In this document: positions 26,558-35,051 of the stretch, piece by piece
Layout: each line of letters starts with the position of its first letter
Position numbering within the stretch: the stretch's first letter is position 1
Assembly: GCF_000423565.1 (NCBI RefSeq)
Contig: NZ_AUIF01000003.1
Span: 310,001 to 374,000 of the forward strand
Direction of reading: 5' to 3'
DNA length: 64,000 nt
From: Runella zeae DSM 19591
Lineage (GTDB): Bacteria > Bacteroidota > Bacteroidia > Cytophagales > Spirosomataceae
Made by a program: the position numbers and the translations under genes
The notes under the pieces: model-generated
The model's input: only the letters and a program-made list of their open reading frames with translations
What the model was told of the DNA's origin: nothing
The model's database searches: none

Positions 26558-27688
26558 ATGAAAAACAATCTTAATTTTATTCTTACGGGTGTAACGGGTG
26601 TTTTGGGTTCACATATATTTTATGAACTAATGCTCAAACTCCATGAAAATCAATACGAAGGCAACATTGTGCTTTTGCTACGTTCAAAACCCGGTAAAAC
26701 GTACATTGAGCGTTTTGATGAGTTGTTTACTCAAAAGCTTCTGCCTGATTATCTTACGCAAGTAAATGTGGAAAGAATCCGTCATCAAAATGTTAAATTG
26801 ATCGACCTTGATCTCAATGATATTTCGGAGGTCGAAATGAGCCTTTTGCCACAAGACGACAAATATCATCTGATTCATTGTGCGGCATCCGTAAATTTAG
26901 GGAATAGCCCCTCCGCTTATGAAGAAATCAAGAAAACCAACTATAACGGTACGCTTCAATTACTAGAAGCATTGAAACCTTATATTTTTAAACTTACGTA
27001 TATCAGTACCGCTTTTGCATATCGTCCTCTGGAATATAACGACCCACAAGGCTATGGCAAAGTAGAATATCGCAATCATTACGAAAAATTTAAAGCCCAA
27101 GTAGAAGAAGAATTGTTTAAGGTGTGTGCAGGTTATGGGCTTCAATGTCAGGTATTGCGTCCTAGTATTATTTGTGGAAGGTTGATAGATTACCCTCATC
27201 ATGTAATAGGCCGTTTCTTGGTGTTTTATTTGTTTGGGGCATTTTTTTATCGTATCAAAGAAACCCCTTATAACAATCTTCCGCTACGTATTACAATCAA
27301 TCATGGCTCAGGGCTCAATATCGTAGCCGTAGACTATGCGGCAAAAGCAATCGTAAGAGCTTTGAATACCGATATACGAGAACTAAATATTGTGAGCAGT
27401 AAGTACGTGCCAAATACTTATACCATTCCGGCATTACTGAAAGAGGTGGGATGGCATAATTTTGAATTTACTGACATGGTTCCTACCGATATGAATGCTG
27501 CCGAAAAACTCTATTATCGTACAGTAGGCCCGCAGCTCAACGATTATTTATTAGCGCCTGATTATGAGTTTGATGTAGAGGTATTGATGGAACTCATGAA
27601 AGATATCGAAGAACCCGACATTTACAGGCATTTTCGTGACTTGTGCCGATATGCGGTAGAACAAAAGTTTAATAATATTTTAGCTTGA
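26558..27688 (+). CDS. Extended SDR, thioester/fatty-acyl reductase-like NAD(P)-binding protein
   Basis: 376 residues with a Rossmann nucleotide-binding motif TGVTGVLG (residues 10-17), a substrate-region TYISTAFAY (about 147-155) and the catalytic pair Tyr175-x-x-x-Lys179 (YEKFK). The spacing and the LLLRSKPGKTYIERFDELF stretch resemble the NAD-binding-4 / male-sterility (acyl-CoA or carrier-protein thioester reductase) group more than sugar epimerases. It would reduce an acyl thioester or a related carbonyl. No carrier-protein or ligase gene is adjacent, so the substrate is unknown. A hairpin follows the stop. Confidence 0.8.
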   Translation: MKNNLNFILTGVTGVLGSHIFYELMLKLHENQYEGNIVLLLRSKPGKTYIERFDELFTQKLLPDYLTQVNVERIRHQNVKLIDLDLNDISEVEMSLLPQDDKYHLIHCAASVNLGNSPSAYEEIKKTNYNGTLQLLEALKPYIFKLTYISTAFAYRPLEYNDPQGYGKVEYRNHYEKFKAQVEEELFKVCAGYGLQCQVLRPSIICGRLIDYPHHVIGRFLVFYLFGAFFYRIKETPYNNLPLRITINHGSGLNIVAVDYAAKAIVRALNTDIRELNIVSSKYVPNTYTIPALLKEVGWHNFEFTDMVPTDMNAAEKLYYRTVGPQLNDYLLAPDYEFDVEVLMELMKDIEEPDIYRHFRDLCRYAVEQKFNNILA

Positions 27689-27707
27689 TTGGTGTTTCTA
27701 ATAAAAA

Positions 27708-27734
27708 GCCGTGCTGTTGTTATAGCAGCACGGC
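27708..27734. terminator. Hairpin between convergent SDR and S9 peptidase genes
   Basis: GCCGTGCTG (27708-27716) pairs with CAGCACGGC (27726-27734). The A-run on the left serves the minus strand; the T-tract on the right is weak. Confidence 0.7.
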
Positions 27735-27743
27735 CTCAATATT

Positions 27744-29897
27744 TTATTTAATTATGCCTAATCTTGTAAGAATAAACGCATAATTAAAAGCTTCTTCTTT
27801 AAGATAATCAAAACGGCCCGTAGCCCCACCGTGACCCGATTCCATGTTGATTTTGAGCAATACCAAGTTATTGTCTGTTTTGAGGTCACGGATTTTGGCC
27901 ACCCATTTGGCGGGTTCGTGATAGCCCACTTGTGAATCGTTGAGACCACCCGTCGCTAAAATATTAGGATAATTACCCTTTTTGAGGTTGTCGTAAGGAG
28001 AGTAAGTCATGATATAATCGTAGTCTTCTTTGATGTTGGGATTGCCCCATTGTTCGTATTCTTGGGTAGTGAGAGGAAGGCTACTATCAAGCATTGTATT
28101 GATTACATCCACAAAAGGTACTTCGGCCACTACTACTTTGAACAAATCAGGACGTAAGTTGGTGACAGCTCCCATCAATAGGCCGCCAGCACTGCCGCCG
28201 TTGATAGCTAGTTTTTCGGAAGAAGTATATTTTTCTTTGATAAGATGCTCCGCACAAGCGATAAAGTCGGTGAAAGTATTCATTTTCTTTTTGAGTTTGC
28301 CGTCTTCGTACCATTCTTCGCCTAAGTCGGAGCCACCGCGTATTTGGGCAATGGCATATACAAAACCACGGTTTACAAGACTAAATACATTGGAATTGAA
28401 ACCCGCATCGGACGAATACCCATAAGAACCATAAGAATACAAAAGGCAGGGGTTAGAGCCGTCGAGGTTGATACCTTTTTTATAAACAATCGCCATTGGT
28501 ACTTTTACGCCGTCTTTGGCCGTAGCCCAGAGGCGTTTTACTTCATAATCCTCAGCGTTGAAACCACTCGGTATTTCGCGTTCTTTGAGTTTTGTGCTCT
28601 GATTGCTAATCATATCATAATCATAAATCGTAGAAGGACGATTGAGAGAAGTATATGAGTAGCGGAATTTGGTAGCGCTAAATTCGGGTGTACCAGAGGG
28701 ATAAGCGGTATATACAGGTTCGGGAAAATTGATGGTTTTTGTATTGCCTGTAGCTATCTCTCGTACATCCATTTCGAGTAAGCCATTGATTCTTTTGGTA
28801 ATGACCATGTACTTTTCAAAAACATCAATGCCTTCAATTTTGGCTTTGGGGTTGTGAGGAATGACTTCTTTCCACTTAGAGCGGTCTTCGTAACCTTCTT
28901 TGGGAGCTTCCCATACTTTTTGATTTTTGTTTTGGGGGTCTTTCCATGTTACAAAAAAACGATCGGTATAGTCATCTACGCTGTATTGAATGTCTTTTTG
29001 TCGGGGCAAAAACAATTTGAATTTGGCATTTGGCTGATCGGCTGGAATCCAGCGCATATCAGCGCTTGTAAAACTCGAAGAAGCAATGCCAATCATTTTT
29101 TTGGTCTTGCTCCGCCCTACGTAGGTACTGAAAAGTTCATCCTTTTCTTCATAAATCAGTTCGTCTTTGGCGGTGCTTCCTAGTACGTGTTTGTAGATTC
29201 GATAAGAGCGTAGGGCAGCGTTGGGCACGCTATAAAACACCGTTTTGTTGTCGGCCGCCCAAGTCATGCTTCCTGCCATTTTAGCAATTTTATCGGGAAG
29301 GTCTTGCCCTGTTTGTAGATTGCGAAACTTGAGCTCATATTCGGCGTATGAGCCTGTGGTATTGCTGACATAGGCGGCGATGGTATTGTCGTCGCTTACG
29401 TCATAGCCACCCCAAATTAGGGCAGGTTTGCCTTCGGCCATTTTGTTGAGGTCAAAAGTGATTTCTTCGGGGGCGTCGAGGCTACCTTTTTTACGGCAAT
29501 TGATACCGTATTGTTTTCCTTTTTCTTGTCGTGTATAGTAGTAGTAGCCATTGTCAAAGAAAGGAACCGATTGGTCATCTTCTTTGATACGACCTTTCAT
29601 CTCTTCAAAAAGCTTGTTTTGTAAGTCCTTGGTGCTTGCCATTACGGTGTCGGCATAGGCGTTTTCGGCTTTGAGATAGGTTATAGTTTCAGGGTTGTTT
29701 TTGTCTTTGAGCCAAAAGTAATCGTCGGTACGCGTATAGCCGTGATTAGTGAAAGTCTGAGGCTTTTTGGGGGCTTTAGGAGGGGCCGGATAGTCGGCTT
29801 GGGTAAGTACTTTGGTAGTTTCGGAAGGAGCTTTACAAGCACTAAATGCCAGTAGAACAAGCGTAGTCGCCTGTGCCAAAGTTTTGAAGGTTTTCAT
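27744..29897 (-). CDS. Prolyl oligopeptidase family (S9A) lipoprotein
   Basis: Serine peptidase that cuts short peptides after Pro or related residues. From the ATG at 29897 the product has about 717 residues, with lipobox FSAC just after the signal segment (MKTFKTLAQATT...). The beta-propeller (about 70-420) begins with TRTDDYFWLKDKNNPE, and the alpha/beta-hydrolase domain has nucleophile GGSAGGLLMG, Asp in LNDSQVGYHEP and His in SGHGG. The frame stays open back to 30092, but that extension has no signal and overlaps the divergent phosphatase gene, so I reject it. Confidence 0.93.
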   Translation of the reverse strand: MKTFKTLAQATTLVLLAFSACKAPSETTKVLTQADYPAPPKAPKKPQTFTNHGYTRTDDYFWLKDKNNPETITYLKAENAYADTVMASTKDLQNKLFEEMKGRIKEDDQSVPFFDNGYYYYTRQEKGKQYGINCRKKGSLDAPEEITFDLNKMAEGKPALIWGGYDVSDDNTIAAYVSNTTGSYAEYELKFRNLQTGQDLPDKIAKMAGSMTWAADNKTVFYSVPNAALRSYRIYKHVLGSTAKDELIYEEKDELFSTYVGRSKTKKMIGIASSSFTSADMRWIPADQPNAKFKLFLPRQKDIQYSVDDYTDRFFVTWKDPQNKNQKVWEAPKEGYEDRSKWKEVIPHNPKAKIEGIDVFEKYMVITKRINGLLEMDVREIATGNTKTINFPEPVYTAYPSGTPEFSATKFRYSYTSLNRPSTIYDYDMISNQSTKLKEREIPSGFNAEDYEVKRLWATAKDGVKVPMAIVYKKGINLDGSNPCLLYSYGSYGYSSDAGFNSNVFSLVNRGFVYAIAQIRGGSDLGEEWYEDGKLKKKMNTFTDFIACAEHLIKEKYTSSEKLAINGGSAGGLLMGAVTNLRPDLFKVVVAEVPFVDVINTMLDSSLPLTTQEYEQWGNPNIKEDYDYIMTYSPYDNLKKGNYPNILATGGLNDSQVGYHEPAKWVAKIRDLKTDNNLVLLKINMESGHGGATGRFDYLKEEAFNYAFILTRLGIIK

Positions 29898-29983
29898 GAG
29901 TGAAAAGGGTTTAAAAATAGAAAAGCAAAATAGTAAAAAAATGCGCATTTTTGTTGAGACATTTTGCCCTCTCAATCTTTCGT

Positions 29984-32845
29984 ATGTTGTTTCTTCATAA
30001 GCGGTTATTATTTCTTTGCCTTGTTTGTGCAAATACCTATTTCCTTTTTGCCCAAAAACTAACAAGGGGGCCTTATCTCCAAATAGGCACACCTACGAGC
30101 GTAGTGGTCAAATGGCGTACCGACGCGGCCACTTATACTAAAGTGTTGTATGGAAAAGCGTTGAATGCCAAAACACAAATGGTAAAAAATGATGCTGTTG
30201 TGACTGAACACGAAATCACCATTACAGGCTTGCAACCTAACACCGTTTATTATTATGGGATTGACAACAACGGAGAAATAAAGGAAGGCTCCGACTACTA
30301 TTTCAAAACCGCACCTTTGCCAGGCAGCAAGCAAAAAATAAAGATATGGGCAATGGGCGATATGGGTGATGGCTCGCCCAATCAACGCTCTGTAAGGGAT
30401 GCTTATATCAATAGTATCAAAAAAGATAATACCCAAACAGACGTTGTGTTGTTGCTAGGTGATAATGCCTATGGTATTGGAACTGATGAAGAGTATCAAC
30501 TCAACTTTTTCAATGTTTATCAAAATCATTTTCTAAAAAACAATGTGCTGTGGACCATTCCGGGCAATCACGAATACTATTCTGGAGCTCAGAATCGTCG
30601 AGACGTGGCGTATTTTCAAGTGTTTTCTTTGCCCCAAAATGGCGAGGCAGGAGGCGTAGCTTCTGGTTCCGAAATGTATTATTCTTTTGACTATGGCAAT
30701 GTGCACTTTGTGGCGTTGGATTCTTATGGAATTGAAGAAGATCGTTATCGACTGTACGATACTTTGAGTCCTCAAGTCGAATGGCTCAAAAAAGATCTTA
30801 TTGCCAACAAACAACCTTGGACGATTGTGATGTTTCATCATCCGCCTTATACTCGTAATTCGCATGATTCGGATTCGGAAGAAGAACTGAAGCTTATTCG
30901 TCAAAATCTAAACCCTATTTTGGAACGGTTTAAAGTGGATTTGGTTTTGAGCGGGCACAGTCACTTGTACGAACGCTCGCGCCCTATGCGTGGGCATGCG
31001 GGACTTTCTACTACATTTCGAGACGATTTGCATTTGACGAGCCTTTCGTCGGGGCGCTATGATGGAGGAGAAAACACTTGTGCGTATGTCAAAAATGGCG
31101 GAGATGAAGGCGTAATTTATGTAGTGGCAGGTTCGTCAGGACAAAACAATGGTTTCAACGGAATTGCCCATCCCGCTATGCCGTTCAAAAATTCAATCAA
31201 TGGCGGCTCGGTAGTGATAGAGGTAGAAGATAATCGACTGGATTTTAATTGGCTTTGTAATGACCGCATTGTGAGAGACCAATTTACGATTTTTAAAAAT
31301 GTCCCTAAAACCGTTCATTTAAAAGCTCAACATGGAGAGAAGGTAGTTTTAAGACCCGATTGGAAAGGACCTCACCGGTGGTCAGATGGAAGTACCACAT
31401 CGACTTTTGATTTTAGACTTTTACAAGATACTATCATTACAGTAAAAGATGAATTGGGCTGTTTGGAACAAAAGTTTGTGGTTAACATCTCCATCAAACC
31501 TTCCATAAAGACCCGTACTCCTCAGGCCGTTTGTGAAGGTCAAAATCTTAATGTTTCATATCTAGTAGAAAATACCGACCAGCGTCAGTGGCAATATCGA
31601 GTACAATTGTCGGATGAGAAGGGAGGTTTTGGGAAACCTACTTTTTTAGAAAATAGTGGAGAACAAAATGCCGAATTAAGAGTCGCAATCCCAAAAGGAA
31701 TACCGCAAAGTGCAGCCTATAAAATTAGAGTAATTGCCAATGTGGCTGGGTTTGAGTATACTGCTTCGGATGCTTTTGCAATCAAACAAAAAGCTACAGC
31801 TACCCTTAGCGGAGATACCACTATAGAGGCAGGGAAAAGTGCTGAGTTAAAATTGTTGTTTATGGGTACACCACCGTGGACTTATAAATTATCAGGAGGA
31901 GCTACGGCTACCACTACTACCAATCCCCTCCTTATTTCTGTAAACCCGCAAATCACGACCCTGTATGAGCTGGAAACTCTCACAAATGCTTGCGGAAATG
32001 GCGAATACCAAGGTAAAGCCCAAGTGGTAGTGGTTCCAAAAATCACAAGCACGCTGTCGGTCAATCAGGTGCTATGTGACGAAACTACGGCATTTTTAAA
32101 TTTTCAAGTAGCAGGTGTTTTGCCCAACAATACTCGTTTTGTGGCGCAGCTGTCTGATGCCAATGGCAATTTTAACACTCCTAAAAACATAGGCAGTGGT
32201 ATTGAGAGTCCTATCAAAATTGTTGTTCCTAAAGAAGTCGAATTTGGAGGGAATTACCAATTGAGGACAGTCCCCGACCAAGTCAGTGTATACAATGCAG
32301 CACCGACGGGTGTCTTTGCAATCAAACAACGCGCAAAAGCCATCATAAGCGGTGATACAATCGTACAATTAGGCGAAAAGGCCATGTTGAAGCTCTCATT
32401 TCAAGGACAAGCACCTTGGACCTACAAACTATCTGATAGTACCTCTGCCACTACTACGGAGCGTTTTGTGTCCGTGCCTGTCTCACCTGACTTGGCTACT
32501 ACTTATACCCTAAAATCGGTAACAAATATTTGTGGGATAGGAACAGTGAGTGGCAGTGCAAGGGTGAATGTAGCCGTAACAAGCACTATGCCTCAAGAGA
32601 CTCAGCTAAAGGTGTATCCCAATCCTGCTCAAAATAGAATTTTTATAGAAGTAGAAGCTACTCAAAACAAAACTTTAGAGTGGGAACTATGGAATGTGGA
32701 AGCTAAGGTAGTAAAACAAGGAAGCTTACGAAGAAGTCAACGAAATCAGACTGAAGTAGATATTCATAGTTTACCGGCAGGGGTGTATCTACTCAAAATG
32801 GTGTTTGCAGGAGCGACGATTGAGCGCAAAATCATTAAACTCTAG
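29984..32845 (+). CDS. Purple-acid-phosphatase-like metallophosphoesterase with Ig-like modules and T9SS signal
   Basis: About 953 residues from the ATG at 29984, with a signal peptide ending LFAQ. An N-terminal fibronectin-like domain (TRGPYLQIGTPTSVVVKW) is followed by a calcineurin-type phosphatase domain with GDMGDG, LLGDNAYG, PGNHEYY, HHPPYTR and GHSHLYERSRP. These supply the expected metal-binding Asp, Asn and His residues. Two copies of an Ig-like bipartite module follow (about 510-870), then a type A T9SS sorting domain (VYPNPAQNRIFIEV to ERKIIKL). The protein is probably secreted or attached to the cell surface to release phosphate. The frame opens earlier with a TTG at 29951, which is unlikely. 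The last 11 bp overlap the convergent Nudix gene. Confidence 0.9.
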   Translation: MLFLHKRLLFLCLVCANTYFLFAQKLTRGPYLQIGTPTSVVVKWRTDAATYTKVLYGKALNAKTQMVKNDAVVTEHEITITGLQPNTVYYYGIDNNGEIKEGSDYYFKTAPLPGSKQKIKIWAMGDMGDGSPNQRSVRDAYINSIKKDNTQTDVVLLLGDNAYGIGTDEEYQLNFFNVYQNHFLKNNVLWTIPGNHEYYSGAQNRRDVAYFQVFSLPQNGEAGGVASGSEMYYSFDYGNVHFVALDSYGIEEDRYRLYDTLSPQVEWLKKDLIANKQPWTIVMFHHPPYTRNSHDSDSEEELKLIRQNLNPILERFKVDLVLSGHSHLYERSRPMRGHAGLSTTFRDDLHLTSLSSGRYDGGENTCAYVKNGGDEGVIYVVAGSSGQNNGFNGIAHPAMPFKNSINGGSVVIEVEDNRLDFNWLCNDRIVRDQFTIFKNVPKTVHLKAQHGEKVVLRPDWKGPHRWSDGSTTSTFDFRLLQDTIITVKDELGCLEQKFVVNISIKPSIKTRTPQAVCEGQNLNVSYLVENTDQRQWQYRVQLSDEKGGFGKPTFLENSGEQNAELRVAIPKGIPQSAAYKIRVIANVAGFEYTASDAFAIKQKATATLSGDTTIEAGKSAELKLLFMGTPPWTYKLSGGATATTTTNPLLISVNPQITTLYELETLTNACGNGEYQGKAQVVVVPKITSTLSVNQVLCDETTAFLNFQVAGVLPNNTRFVAQLSDANGNFNTPKNIGSGIESPIKIVVPKEVEFGGNYQLRTVPDQVSVYNAAPTGVFAIKQRAKAIISGDTIVQLGEKAMLKLSFQGQAPWTYKLSDSTSATTTERFVSVPVSPDLATTYTLKSVTNICGIGTVSGSARVNVAVTSTMPQETQLKVYPNPAQNRIFIEVEATQNKTLEWELWNVEAKVVKQGSLRRSQRNQTEVDIHSLPAGVYLLKMVFAGATIERKIIKL

Positions 32846-33299
32846 CTCTTAGCTTAGGATTGCGGCAGAGAAGTTTTGAATCACGGTATTGGAAAAATGT
32901 CTGGATTACGCCTAAGTCCGCTTCTGCCCAATCCAACTTATATATTTCTTCAATCTTTACCCATTTGTATTGAAGATGTTCTGTAAGTACAATAGGGGCA
33001 CTCATAATGCGACATATATAAGGCACTAGACAAATGATGCGATGCGTGTCTTCTTTGTAGGTAGGTGCTAAACGAACACCTATTTCAATCTCAACACTCA
33101 TCTCTTCCATTATCTCTCGGTGAAGGGTTTCTTCTTCGCTTTCACCTTCTTCTACTTTGCCACCCGGAAACTCCCATTTGAAGGCCAGCGACATACCATC
33201 ACTGCGTTGAGCAGCAAAGATACGCCCCTCCTTCTCGAAAATAGCACAAGGGACTATTACGAGCTTTTTGGGATGTTCGGAGGGATGAGAGTGAGACAT
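32835..33299 (-). CDS. Nudix hydrolase (MutT/8-oxo-dGTP diphosphatase-like)
   Basis: 154 residues from the ATG at 33299. The Nudix box GGKVEEGESEEETLHREIMEEM matches Gx5Ex7REUxEExGU apart from Met in place of the last Gly position. The N-terminal IVPCAIFEKEGRIFAAQRSD and FKWEFPGGK are typical of MutT/CTP-pyrophosphohydrolase-type enzymes that clean the nucleotide pool. The frame begins at 33323, but the internal Met (MSHSHPSEHPKK) looks better. The gene is tail-to-tail with the phosphatase gene and overlaps it by 11 bp. Confidence 0.9.
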   Translation of the reverse strand: MSHSHPSEHPKKLVIVPCAIFEKEGRIFAAQRSDGMSLAFKWEFPGGKVEEGESEEETLHREIMEEMSVEIEIGVRLAPTYKEDTHRIICLVPYICRIMSAPIVLTEHLQYKWVKIEEIYKLDWAEADLGVIQTFFQYRDSKLLCRNPKLRARV

Positions 33300-33508
33300 A
33301 CGCGGGTATTTATTTTTATACAAAGGTACGACGTAAAATCATTTTAATGTTGTTTTTTTATCAAATGGTCATCAACTTCAGAAATATTTTTTACTTTCAA
33401 GCCAGTTTTATGAGTTATTTTAAATTAAATATGACAAAACAAATATATTTTTTATTCTGAAAATTTATCATTCAAACATAATCTTAATTCAACCACTTCT
33501 CTTATATC

Positions 33509-35017
33509 ATGTTTACGGAAAAAGACCTTATTCAAATTGCTAACCAAGGGATTTCACTTGAAACGATTCAGCAACAAATTGCTCATTTTCAAACAGGTTT
33601 TCCTTATCTAAAAGTACTCAAAGCGGCGACAGTGGGAGACGGAGTGGTACGGGTTGAGGAAAACGAATTAGCCACATTGGTGGAGGAGTTTGACACCCAA
33701 TCGGCTGATATTTCTTTATTAAAATTTGTACCTGCTTCGGGCGCCGCTACTCGGATGTTTAAATCACTTTTTGCTTATAAAGATGAAGGCAAGAGTGATA
33801 AGTCTATCGTAGAATTTGGTGAGCGTTTGCGCGATTTTGCTTTTTTTGAAGATCTCAAAACCGCAATGGCAAAAGATGATATTGACATTGAGACCGAAAT
33901 TGCTGCGGGTAACTTTCAGAAAATCGCCGATTATCTTCTTTCAAGCAAGGGCCTAGATTATGGAAATCTGCCAAAAGGCCTATTAAAATTTCATCGTTAT
34001 GAAACGGGCGCTCGTACTCCCGTGGAAGAGCACTTGATTGAAGGAACCAATTATGCCAATGCGGCTGGGGTAGTTCGTATTCATTTTACGGTTTCGCCTG
34101 AGCATCGTAGCCGTTTCGAGGCCTTGATTGATGTCGTAAAACCCCATTATGAAGATGAGTTTGGGGTAACGTATGATATCAGCTTTTCTGAACAAAAGCC
34201 CTCAACTGATACCATTTCTGTCAATATGGACAATACGCCTTTCCGAAACTCGGACGGCAGTCTACTGTTCAGACCGGCCGGTCACGGGGCTTTGTTGGCC
34301 AATTTGGATGACCAAGACGGAGATGTGGTTTTTATCAAAAACATTGATAACGTAGTGCCTGACCAGCTCAAAGAAACCACTTTTGTTTACAAAAAAGTAT
34401 TGGGGGCGTTGCTTTTGAAATATCGCCAGCAAATATTTGATTTTCAAGAAAATATCGAAAACGGTGGTAAAGATGATACACTCATAGAAGAACTAGCTTC
34501 ATTTTATGAAAAGATACTTTTCACTTTACCGCCATCAGGTTTTGAAACTTGGAGTGGTGCCCAAAAACTTGCCTATTTTGCCGAAAAACTAGACCGTCCT
34601 GTACGGCTTTGTGGTATGGTTAAAAACGTGGGTGAGCCAGGTGGTGGCCCTTTCTGGGCCCTTAATCCTGATGGTACTACTTCTCTTCAAGTGGTAGAAT
34701 CAGCGCAGATTGATATGAGTGATTCGGCACAAAAAGCTTTGTTTGATACTGCTACCCACTTCAATCCCGTCGATTTGGTGTGTTCGTTGAGGGGGTACAA
34801 AGGCAAAAAGTTTTCACTGATGTCTTTTAGAGATATTAATACAGGATTTATTACCCAAAAATCAAAAGATGGTAAAGATCTAAAAGCGCAAGAGCTTCCG
34901 GGACTCTGGAATGGTTCGATGTCTGATTGGAATACGGTATTTGTGGAAGTGCCGCTTATTACTTTCAACCCCGTCAAAACTGTCAACGATTTGTTGAGGA
35001 AAGAACATCAAGGCTAA
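33509..35017 (+). CDS. DUF4301 family protein
   Basis: 502 residues. The start (MFTEKDLIQIANQGISLETI) and FVPASGAATRMFKSLF (about 74-90) are hallmark stretches of the DUF4301 family of Bacteroidota. The family has no assigned function. The GASGAATRMF-type loop recalls nucleotidyltransferase/sugar-phosphate-binding loops, and FRPAGHGALLANLDDQDGD further resembles UDP-sugar pyrophosphorylase folds (inference). No signal peptide, so cytoplasmic. Single gene with a palindromic terminator. Confidence 0.9.
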   Translation: MFTEKDLIQIANQGISLETIQQQIAHFQTGFPYLKVLKAATVGDGVVRVEENELATLVEEFDTQSADISLLKFVPASGAATRMFKSLFAYKDEGKSDKSIVEFGERLRDFAFFEDLKTAMAKDDIDIETEIAAGNFQKIADYLLSSKGLDYGNLPKGLLKFHRYETGARTPVEEHLIEGTNYANAAGVVRIHFTVSPEHRSRFEALIDVVKPHYEDEFGVTYDISFSEQKPSTDTISVNMDNTPFRNSDGSLLFRPAGHGALLANLDDQDGDVVFIKNIDNVVPDQLKETTFVYKKVLGALLLKYRQQIFDFQENIENGGKDDTLIEELASFYEKILFTLPPSGFETWSGAQKLAYFAEKLDRPVRLCGMVKNVGEPGGGPFWALNPDGTTSLQVVESAQIDMSDSAQKALFDTATHFNPVDLVCSLRGYKGKKFSLMSFRDINTGFITQKSKDGKDLKAQELPGLWNGSMSDWNTVFVEVPLITFNPVKTVNDLLRKEHQG

Positions 35018-35051
35018 AAAGTAAAGGCGGGAATTCCCGCCTTTACTTTTT
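35016..35051. terminator. Perfect palindromic bidirectional terminator
   Basis: A 36-bp perfect palindrome: A5-GTAAAGGCGGGAA and its complement meeting at GAATTC, ending in T5. It terminates both convergent genes. The last codons of the Ig-repeat gene (KIIKK and stop) lie partly inside it. Confidence 0.9.

Noticed and set aside
29898-30092. 65-residue N-terminal extension of the S9A peptidase
   Set aside because: The lipoprotein signal begins at the ATG ending at 29897, and the extension would overlap the divergent phosphatase gene.
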